This document shows, piece after piece, positions 58,038-64,000 of a DNA stretch of 64,000 nt (positions are counted from its first letter, which is position 1; every line of letters begins with the position of its first letter). The DNA is from Terrilactibacillus tamarindi (lineage in GTDB: Bacteria; Bacillota; Bacilli; Bacillales; Sporolactobacillaceae). The notes below the pieces were generated by a model that was not told the DNA's origin, made no database searches, and worked only from the letters and a program-made list of their open reading frames with translations. The DNA lies in NCBI RefSeq assembly GCF_009718825.1, contig NZ_WNHB01000002.1, forward strand, positions 124,001-188,000, in the 5' to 3' direction. Both the position numbers and the translations under genes were made by a program.

Positions 58038-59309
58038 ATGAATATTGGTATTTTTACAGACACGTATTATCCACAAGTCAGTGGGGTATCGACTTCAATC
58101 ATGATTCTTAAGAAAGAATTAGAAAAATTGGGTCATTGCGTTTATATTTTTACTTCTTCAGATTCAAAGGCTGATTTAACACAAGAAAAAGGATTCGTTT
58201 TTCGGTTTACAAGCTTCTCAGCCCTCATTGTCCCTGAGAGACGGCTCGCTATCTCTGGGTTTATTAAGGCTACCCAACTTGCTCAACGCCTTCAATTAGA
58301 CGTTATTCATACACAAACGGAATTTTCAATGGGGTTAATTGGAAAACACGTTGCCAAAAAGTGCAACATTCCACTCATTCACACGTACCATACCATGTAT
58401 GAAGATTACTTACATTATATTGCAAATGGGTGGATCATAACACCTAAGTTAGTTGAAAAATTAACCTGTCGCTTTTGTAAACAGGCGCATACCATTATCG
58501 CTCCTTCAGAAAAAGTATCTAATAAACTACGAACCTATGGGGTACAAAATCAGATTGAAATTGTTCCTACAGGCATTGACTTCTCAGTTTTTCAAACATC
58601 CGCAGATCAAGTTGAAAAACAAAGGCATCTGCGCAAACAAATAGGCCTAAAATTAGATGATATTGTGATTCTTTCTATTGGTAGACTTGCTGAAGAAAAA
58701 AATATAGACACCGTTATAAAAGCGATGCCTGAAGTTAAAAAGAATCATCGAGAAGCAAAACTTGTGATTGTTGGAGATGGGCCCTCGCGTTCAAAACTTG
58801 AACGTTTGACCCGAATTTTACATATTGAGGATACTGTCTTTTTTGTTGGAGAAAAAGAGTGGAAGGACATTCCTGCCTATTATCATCTTGGTGATGTCTT
58901 TGTCAGTGCATCGACGTCTGAAACGCAAGGACTCACTTATATTGAAGCCATGGCATCCGAAATACCTGTTATCGCAAAGAAAGATTCTAGTATTACCCCC
59001 CTCATTGAGACTCAAGTGACAGGATTTTTATTTAATGAGGATGATCAGTTGGCTCAAGCTATTATAAAGACATTAGATGCTCGTCAAAACTGGACTTCGG
59101 TCGTCGATAGAGCCAAATTACGCATTCATTCACTTTCAGCAGAACAATTTGGCAAACACATAGAGGCTATCTATTTAAACAGTCGGAATCAGGAACTCAG
59201 CCCAGCACAACCCCTATTAAGAAAAACAATCAATGGAATGACTGCCATTCATTCGTTGACCAAACTTAAGGGCAAATGGCTTAGAAGAGAGAGCCGGCAT
59301 CATGATTAG
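58038..59309 (+). CDS. GT4 glycosyltransferase, probable 1,2-diacylglycerol 3-glucosyltransferase (LafA-like)
   Basis: A 423-residue GT-B enzyme. The N-terminal domain begins MNIGIFTDTYYPQVSGVSTSI, with the HTYHTMYEDYLHYI acceptor loop. The C-terminal domain has ILSIGRLAEEKNIDTVIKAM and the nucleotide-sugar site SASTSETQGLTYIEAMASEIPVIA with an E-x7-E motif. This is the pattern of retaining diacylglycerol glucosyltransferases that make the glycolipid anchor of lipoteichoic acid in Listeria, streptococci and enterococci. The following genes fit that view. AAAGAAGG precedes the ATG; the end overlaps the next gene by eight bases. Confidence 0.85.
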   Translation: MNIGIFTDTYYPQVSGVSTSIMILKKELEKLGHCVYIFTSSDSKADLTQEKGFVFRFTSFSALIVPERRLAISGFIKATQLAQRLQLDVIHTQTEFSMGLIGKHVAKKCNIPLIHTYHTMYEDYLHYIANGWIITPKLVEKLTCRFCKQAHTIIAPSEKVSNKLRTYGVQNQIEIVPTGIDFSVFQTSADQVEKQRHLRKQIGLKLDDIVILSIGRLAEEKNIDTVIKAMPEVKKNHREAKLVIVGDGPSRSKLERLTRILHIEDTVFFVGEKEWKDIPAYYHLGDVFVSASTSETQGLTYIEAMASEIPVIAKKDSSITPLIETQVTGFLFNEDDQLAQAIIKTLDARQNWTSVVDRAKLRIHSLSAEQFGKHIEAIYLNSRNQELSPAQPLLRKTINGMTAIHSLTKLKGKWLRRESRHHD

Positions 59310-60351
59310 ACTCAATATGTTCTCATCAGCTGAAAAAGTCAAAGGGCAAGGTGTTGCCTCTGCTTACCGTGAGTTGGTTAATGTTATCCAATCACATTTA
59401 ACGTCTATCAACATGACAATGAACAAATTTAGAAAGGCGGACATTACACTTTACCATACCATTGATTTTCGATTCTTCCTCTCGACTTTTTTAAGACATC
59501 GCTTAGGAATCAAAATAGGGTATGTCCACTTTCTTCCAGAGACCATCGATGACAGCTTATCTTTACCAAAACCTGTTCAAAAATTATTTTATCGTTATAT
59601 CATTCTCTTTTATAAACGTATGGATGAATTAATTGTGGTAAATCCATCTTTTATACCCAAATTAATCGCTTATGGTATAGAAGACGATCGTATTCACTAT
59701 ATTCCTAACTTTGTATCGAATAAATCATTTTATCCGGTGAATGATAAAAAAGAAAAACAAGCCCTTCGTAAAGAACACGGATGGTCTATTGATTCATTTA
59801 TCGTTATTGGTGTTGGACAAGTTCAATATCGAAAGGGCGTTCTTGATTTTATTGAGACAGCCAAAAGACTTCCACATCTAACGTTCATTTGGGCTGGTGG
59901 TTTTTCTTTTGGAAAAATCACAGCAGGATATGAGGAATTGAAACAAATCTATGATCATCCACCGAAAAATGTGCACTTTATCGGTATTGTTGATCGTGAT
60001 AAAATGAATACCTATTACCAAATGGCTGATATGTTATTTTTACCTTCTTATAATGAACTCTTTCCAATGACGGTACTTGAGGCGATGAATTGTCAAATCC
60101 CGATACTCTTGCGTGATCTAGATCTATATCAATCTATATTAGATGGGTATTATCTAAAGGCATCTAATGTAGATGAATTTGTATCTTTAATTAGGCGGTT
60201 AGAAGGAGAATCAGCTGTCTACAAAGAGGCTGTTCACCGATCAAAGAGCGGGGCTGCTTATTATAGTGAAGAAAGAGTGGTCAAACTATGGAAAGATATG
60301 TATCTAACGTTGCATAACAGGAGACAACAGCATGACCAAACAAAACCGTAA
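59302..60351 (+). CDS. GT4 glycosyltransferase, probable second sugar transferase for glycolipid (LafB-like)
   Basis: A 349-residue GT-B enzyme. It begins MIRLNMFSSAEKVKGQGVASAY, which is characteristic of LafB/BgsA-type enzymes, with the C-terminal IGVGQVQYRKGVLDFIETAK and LPSYNELFPMTVLEAMNCQI (E-x7-E). It would add a second hexose to monoglucosyl-diacylglycerol. It overlaps its upstream neighbour by eight bases and the downstream gene by 20 bases, so the three are co-translated. Confidence 0.83.
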   Translation: MIRLNMFSSAEKVKGQGVASAYRELVNVIQSHLTSINMTMNKFRKADITLYHTIDFRFFLSTFLRHRLGIKIGYVHFLPETIDDSLSLPKPVQKLFYRYIILFYKRMDELIVVNPSFIPKLIAYGIEDDRIHYIPNFVSNKSFYPVNDKKEKQALRKEHGWSIDSFIVIGVGQVQYRKGVLDFIETAKRLPHLTFIWAGGFSFGKITAGYEELKQIYDHPPKNVHFIGIVDRDKMNTYYQMADMLFLPSYNELFPMTVLEAMNCQIPILLRDLDLYQSILDGYYLKASNVDEFVSLIRRLEGESAVYKEAVHRSKSGAAYYSEERVVKLWKDMYLTLHNRRQQHDQTKP

Positions 60352-61357
60352 TATAGTCCTTCATATTCTAATTATTATCGTGATCAGCGCCCTATTTTTC
60401 TACTTTAAATTTCGTCATATTAATCTAGCTGATTTCTGGACAAGTATGAAAGAGATCAACGATGTATGGATTAGCCTATCTATGCTGGTCATGTTTTTGT
60501 ATTGGTTATGTGAAGCAATAATCCTCTACCAAATGACAAAATCAATTGATCCAAGGTTCCGCTTTCGTTCTGCTTTGCAAATAACGATGGTTGGCCAGTT
60601 TTTCAACACCTTAACTCCACTACAAACGGGCGGGGGACCTGCACAATTATATATGCTAAAACAAAAAGGAACAGATATCGGCTCTGCAAGTTCCGTTTTA
60701 TTAATTAAATTTATTATCTATCAGCTTGTTCTAGTGGTGAACTTCATTGTTATTTTATTCTTTAGTTATGACAATTTAATCAAACACTTTCCTCGTTTGT
60801 CTTACTTAGTCTTATTGGGTTTTATTTTTCATTTGTTTGTCATTATTGGATTACTCATTGTCGCCATCAGCAAAAAAACTGCTCATTTTCTAGCCCACCT
60901 TATTCTGAAGTCTTTATTCATTTTTATTAAAAAAGAAAAAAGGGTTAAATATGTACAAACCATCGATCACAAAATTGATACCTTTCATCATGAAAGCAGA
61001 AAAATGAGTCAACATAGATGGCTCTTAGTAAAAGGATGTCTATTAACAAGTATTCAGCTTTTTCTTTTTTTCAGCATTCCTTATTTTATATTTGAAGCAA
61101 TTGGAATTTCACATGAAGGGTTAATTCTGGCTATGGCTTATCATGCCTTTATTATTATGTTTTCAAGTATCGTGCCTACGCCAAGTGGTACAGCTGGTGC
61201 AGAGTATAGTTTTACAATCCTTTTTGGCAGTTTAATGAATGGACAAGAATTATTGGTTACCCTTATCCTCTGGCGATTTATCTCTTCTTATAGCTGCCTT
61301 ATTATCGGGGGGATCGCATTATCCTTTGGGTCAAAAAAATTGGCTCAACTAAAGTGA
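60332..61357 (+). CDS. Flippase-like membrane protein (lysylphosphatidylglycerol synthase TM region / UPF0104 family)
   Basis: A 341-residue protein with about eight membrane helices. The family motif TMVGQFFNTLTPLQTGGGPAQ lies around residues 85-105, with the later conserved VPTPSGTAGAEYSFTILFG. It resembles the membrane part of MprF without the aminoacyl-transferase domain. In Listeria and relatives a similar protein is encoded with the glycolipid glycosyltransferases, so moving glycolipid across the membrane or supporting LTA synthesis is a sensible guess. It overlaps the preceding gene by 20 bases. Confidence 0.85.
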   Translation: MTKQNRNIVLHILIIIVISALFFYFKFRHINLADFWTSMKEINDVWISLSMLVMFLYWLCEAIILYQMTKSIDPRFRFRSALQITMVGQFFNTLTPLQTGGGPAQLYMLKQKGTDIGSASSVLLIKFIIYQLVLVVNFIVILFFSYDNLIKHFPRLSYLVLLGFIFHLFVIIGLLIVAISKKTAHFLAHLILKSLFIFIKKEKRVKYVQTIDHKIDTFHHESRKMSQHRWLLVKGCLLTSIQLFLFFSIPYFIFEAIGISHEGLILAMAYHAFIIMFSSIVPTPSGTAGAEYSFTILFGSLMNGQELLVTLILWRFISSYSCLIIGGIALSFGSKKLAQLK

Positions 61358-61390
61358 GTTCACGTGATCCTCTATCTCCCCAACTAGCCA

Positions 61391-61528
61391 ATGACAAACT
61401 TCACTCAGTGGGGGGTTCTTCATCCCCACTGAGTGTAAGCCTAAACCTCATGCAGCCGTTATCCCCCACCTTGAAATTCTCGTGTACACTCGATACCTTG
61501 TCAATACTCGCCGTTAATGCGGGATAAA
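61391..61528 (-). repeat. Family A hairpin element, copy F (diverged)
   Basis: Read on the minus strand it begins TTTATCCCGCATTAACGGCG and keeps AAGGTGGGGGAT and the terminal hairpin CACTCAGTGGGG/CCCCCACTGAGTG, but it has lost the inner CCCCC arm and the right-hand TTTAT (GTTTGTCATT instead). It lies just after the flippase-like gene, in inverted orientation to copy E. Confidence 0.7.
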
Positions 61529-61633
61529 TTCAAATAATTTGATATTCACATTCTATAATCACTAATATATAATAACATTATATATAACATTTGAATATTT
61601 GCTCATATATTATTTTATACGAGAGGTGTTTAT
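61529..61633 (+). promoter_or_regulatory. cadC promoter/operator region
   Basis: ATTCAAATAATTTGAT at about 61529-61544 is a near palindrome resembling CadC/SmtB operators (TCAAATA...TTTGA), and ACATTTGAATATTTGC (about 61587-61603) is a further candidate half-site pair. GAGAGGTG precedes the cadC ATG. The operator abuts family A copy F. Confidence 0.5.
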
Positions 61634-62011
61634 ATGATAAAAGATAACATCGTGCCAGATAATTGTGAGGAAACATGTAGCCAAACGATTATTCATAAAG
61701 ATATTATTCAACTAGTAAGCGAACACATGTCAGATGATATCAGTTTAGATAATATGGCTGAGTTATTTAAATTGTTTGGAGACCGCACAAGAATCCGGAT
61801 CCTTCATGCTCTCAATCAATCAGAAATGTGTGTCTGTGATCTGGCTTATTTACTTGGTATGACACAATCAGCCATCTCTCACCAATTACGTTTACTAAAA
61901 CAAGCAAAATTGGTTAAGAACAGAAAAGAAGGAAAGATCGTCTATTATTCACTGGCAGATCGACATGTCATGCAGATCTTTGTGCAAGCCTTCGATCATG
62001 TTAAAGAATAA
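61634..62011 (+). CDS. cadC: ArsR/SmtB-family metal-sensing repressor CadC
   Basis: A 125-residue winged-helix repressor. All four thiolates of the Cd/Pb/Zn-sensing site are present: Cys11 and Cys15 in the N-terminal NCEETC and Cys66 and Cys68 in EMCVCDLAYLLG. The recognition helix is TQSAISHQLRLLKQAKLV. It should release the operator on binding soft heavy metals and so induce the adjacent ATPase gene. It is 21 bp before cadA. Confidence 0.93.
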   Translation: MIKDNIVPDNCEETCSQTIIHKDIIQLVSEHMSDDISLDNMAELFKLFGDRTRIRILHALNQSEMCVCDLAYLLGMTQSAISHQLRLLKQAKLVKNRKEGKIVYYSLADRHVMQIFVQAFDHVKE

Positions 62012-62032
62012 AAATGACATGGAGGAGATTAA

Positions 62033-64000
62033 ATGGATCCTATAAAAACGAAAATAAATAAAGAACTTCTATTAGATGGGCTGGATTGTGCAGCGTGTGC
62101 AGCCAAGATAGAAAAAGGCGTTAGTGAGCTAAACGGTATATCAGCTTGTTCGGTTAACTTTATGACAAAGACACTGACAATGGAAACAGAACAAGGTCGT
62201 GAAGATGGAATCATAACAGAAGCCAAGAAACTCGTGAAGACATTAGAACCTCATATCGAGGTTAAAGAAAAACAAATTGGTACGAAGTCAGGGATTACTC
62301 CCTTATCTTTAAATGGATTAGATTGTGCTAATTGTGCAGCCAAAATAGAAAAAGAAGTAAGTTTGTTATCAGGTATAAAATCTTCGACTGTAGACTTTGT
62401 ATCTAAAAAACTTATTATTGAACCCACAGGAACGATGAAAACAGACGACCTAGTGGCAGATATCAAAAAAATTGTTAAACGTATTGAACCTGAGGTCAAT
62501 GTGACTTTAGAAACGCATAATAAAGTACAAGATAATGAACATAATCATGATCATGAAAACAACAAGATAAAAAGATTACTAATACGTTTAGGTGTTGGGG
62601 GTGTTTTAACTGCGGTTGCGGTTTTTTCAAACCTTCCATACATTCCAGAGCTTAGCCTCTTTCTTATTGCCTATTTCATTGTCGGCGGTGACATTGTCTA
62701 TCGAGCGATAAGAAATATGACTAGAGGGCAAGTTTTCGATGAAAACTTTTTAATGGCGATCGCTACGATAGGTGCTTTTGCTGTCGGACAATTTCCTGAA
62801 GGCGTGGCTGTTATGCTCTTTTATCAAGTTGGAGAACTCTTCCAAGGCATTGCAGTCAATCGCTCACGGAAATCGATTAGTGCCCTTATGGATATACGTC
62901 CCGACTACGCTCACCTCAAAGTTGGTCAAGAAACGAAGAAAGTCTCACCAGAAGATGTAAATGTTGGGGACCTGATTATCATTAAGCCTGGGGAAAAAGT
63001 ACCTTTAGATGGAAAAGTCATTGAAGGAAACTCAATGGTTGATACATCAGCTTTAACAGGGGAATCTGTCCCAAGAGAAATCGAGGTTGGTAGCGATGTT
63101 CTTAGTGGATTCATTAATAAAAATGGGCTCTTAACCATTGAAGTGACGAAATCATACAGTGAATCCACTGTTGCTAAAATTTTAGATCTCGTACAAAACG
63201 CAAGCAGTAGAAAAGCACCGACAGAAAATTTTATTACGAAATTTGCTCGTTATTACACACCGGTCGTGGTCATCACGGCTGCCGTTCTTGCCTTTATTCC
63301 ACCACTTATTCTACAAGGGGCAACGTTCTCTGACTGGTTCTATCGAGCACTGGTATTCTTAGTGATCTCTTGTCCATGTGCTCTGGTGGTTTCCATTCCT
63401 CTTGGATTTTTCGGTGGGATTGGTGGAGCGTCTAAAAGTGGCATTCTCGTTAAAGGCAGTAATTACCTCGAAGCCTTAAATGATGTAAAAGTTGTTGTTT
63501 TTGATAAAACAGGAACATTAACAAAAGGGATTTTTGAGGTCACAAGTATTAATCCTTCAAATAGTTTAACAAAGGAAGAACTATTAGAATATGCGGCATT
63601 TGCAGAAGTTCATTCTAATCATCCGATCGCCCTTTCGATTCGTAAAGCGTATGGAAAAGAGATCGATGATAACCGTATTCAAGATTACAATGAAATTTCA
63701 GGACATGGAATCGAAGTCAAGGTTGATGGAAAAGAGATTTTAGCAGGTAATGCTAAATTAATGAAAAAAGAATCTATTTCATTTGAACTAAAAGATGTGG
63801 TGGGTACCCTTGTTCATGTGGCTATAGATGGGCAATATGGGGGTTATATTGTTATATCAGATGAAGTGAAGGAAGATGCTGCCAAAGCTATACAACAGTT
63901 AAAAGCTTTAGGTATAAAGAAAACAGTGATGTTAACCGGTGATGCAAAAACAGTTGGTAATGCTGTAGGAAACGAACTTGGCTTGGATGAGATACACGCT
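62033..64000 (+). CDS. cadA: Heavy-metal-exporting P1B-type ATPase (CadA/ZntA-like), C-terminus outside the window
   Basis: 656 codons are visible and the gene continues past the end. Two N-terminal heavy-metal-associated domains carry GLDCAACAAKIEK and GLDCANCAAKIEK, followed by a His-rich linker NEHNHDHEN. Then come TGES in the actuator domain, CPC in VISCPCALVVSIPLG in the metal-path helix, the phosphorylation motif VFDKTGTLTKG, HP in HSNHPIALSI, and TGDAK. CPC and CadC upstream indicate export of Cd, Zn or Pb. GGAGGAG precedes the ATG. Two HMA domains are common but not universal in CadA. Confidence 0.94.
   Translation, partial: MDPIKTKINKELLLDGLDCAACAAKIEKGVSELNGISACSVNFMTKTLTMETEQGREDGIITEAKKLVKTLEPHIEVKEKQIGTKSGITPLSLNGLDCANCAAKIEKEVSLLSGIKSSTVDFVSKKLIIEPTGTMKTDDLVADIKKIVKRIEPEVNVTLETHNKVQDNEHNHDHENNKIKRLLIRLGVGGVLTAVAVFSNLPYIPELSLFLIAYFIVGGDIVYRAIRNMTRGQVFDENFLMAIATIGAFAVGQFPEGVAVMLFYQVGELFQGIAVNRSRKSISALMDIRPDYAHLKVGQETKKVSPEDVNVGDLIIIKPGEKVPLDGKVIEGNSMVDTSALTGESVPREIEVGSDVLSGFINKNGLLTIEVTKSYSESTVAKILDLVQNASSRKAPTENFITKFARYYTPVVVITAAVLAFIPPLILQGATFSDWFYRALVFLVISCPCALVVSIPLGFFGGIGGASKSGILVKGSNYLEALNDVKVVVFDKTGTLTKGIFEVTSINPSNSLTKEELLEYAAFAEVHSNHPIALSIRKAYGKEIDDNRIQDYNEISGHGIEVKVDGKEILAGNAKLMKKESISFELKDVVGTLVHVAIDGQYGGYIVISDEVKEDAAKAIQQLKALGIKKTVMLTGDAKTVGNAVGNELGLDEIHA

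Noticed and set aside
19895-61528. Family A repeats as a CRISPR array
   Set aside because: The copies are dispersed over 41 kb, about 155 bp long and in both orientations, with no regular spacers and no cas genes.
57826-61528. Copies E and F as ends of one composite transposon carrying the glycolipid genes
   Set aside because: They are inverted to each other and F lacks the TTTAT right end; IS200/IS605-type ends would need the same orientation. Kept only as part of the pairing observation.

Overview
This AT-rich 64 kb window comes from a low-GC Gram-positive, endospore-forming bacterium of the Bacillales. The evidence is three T-box leaders, a gerA/gerK-type germinant receptor operon, YtaF, GltC/AlsR-type LysR regulators, LipM-type octanoyl transfer, YwqA/YwqB and YkoS/YkoT-like pairs, and Bacillus-like Shine-Dalgarno sequences. 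The genus cannot be fixed from the sequence alone. No rRNA, tRNA, CRISPR array, prophage or intact transposase gene was seen.

Layout. 0-5.4 kb: 5' end of gltB (minus) divergent from gltC, then lipA-lipM, a glycerate kinase and a PsiE-like protein. 5.8-9.4 kb: SNF2 helicase plus SWIM-finger protein. 9.4-19.4 kb: a minus-strand branched-chain amino acid cluster in transcription order ilvD, T-box, ilvB, ilvN, ilvC, leuB, leuC, leuD, ilvA, with no leuA. 20.4-23.7 kb: hom-thrC-thrB. 23.9-30.5 kb: a 32-residue membrane peptide, aroF (chorismate mutase-DAHP synthase), a hisC-type aminotransferase behind a Phe-like T-box, serA behind a Ser-like T-box, and a beta-hydroxyacid dehydrogenase. 30.8-35.7 kb: acetyltransferase, HAD hydrolase, membrane-anchored unknown, AIM24 protein, YczE-like protein. 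36-42 kb: ytaF and a germinant receptor operon (A, C, small membrane protein, two B subunits). 42-46 kb: alsS-alsD divergent from alsR (acetoin). 46-51 kb: RND exporter, thioesterase, formate/nitrite-type channel behind three Rex/FNR-like boxes. 51.2-51.9 kb: decayed IS1380-like transposase and repeat debris. 52-57 kb: YkoS/YkoT-like pair, a Cache-domain fragment, ppaC, a lysozyme-like protein. 58-61.4 kb: two glycosyltransferases and a flippase-like protein, probably for a glycolipid anchor. 61.6-64 kb: cadC and the start of a cadA-type P-type ATPase.

Physiology. Pyruvate goes by anabolic acetolactate synthase (ilvBN) to valine, leucine and isoleucine, or by catabolic AlsS/AlsD to acetoin. 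Aspartate semialdehyde goes through hom-thrCB to threonine, which ilvA feeds into isoleucine. Aromatic and serine synthesis sit next door. tRNA-sensing leaders, probable CodY control and redox-responsive boxes link these genes to amino acid supply and to fermentation.

The most unusual material is non-coding. Six copies of a ~155 bp hairpin-rich element (family A) are dispersed here; all have TTTAT before CCCGC at one end, and five also end in TTTAT. They resemble non-autonomous IS200/IS605-type or omega-RNA-like elements, lie in three pairs around single transcription units, and in two cases share the stop codon of the neighbouring gene. A second family (B) has GTTCAAAAAG terminal inverted repeats and MITE-like modular cores.
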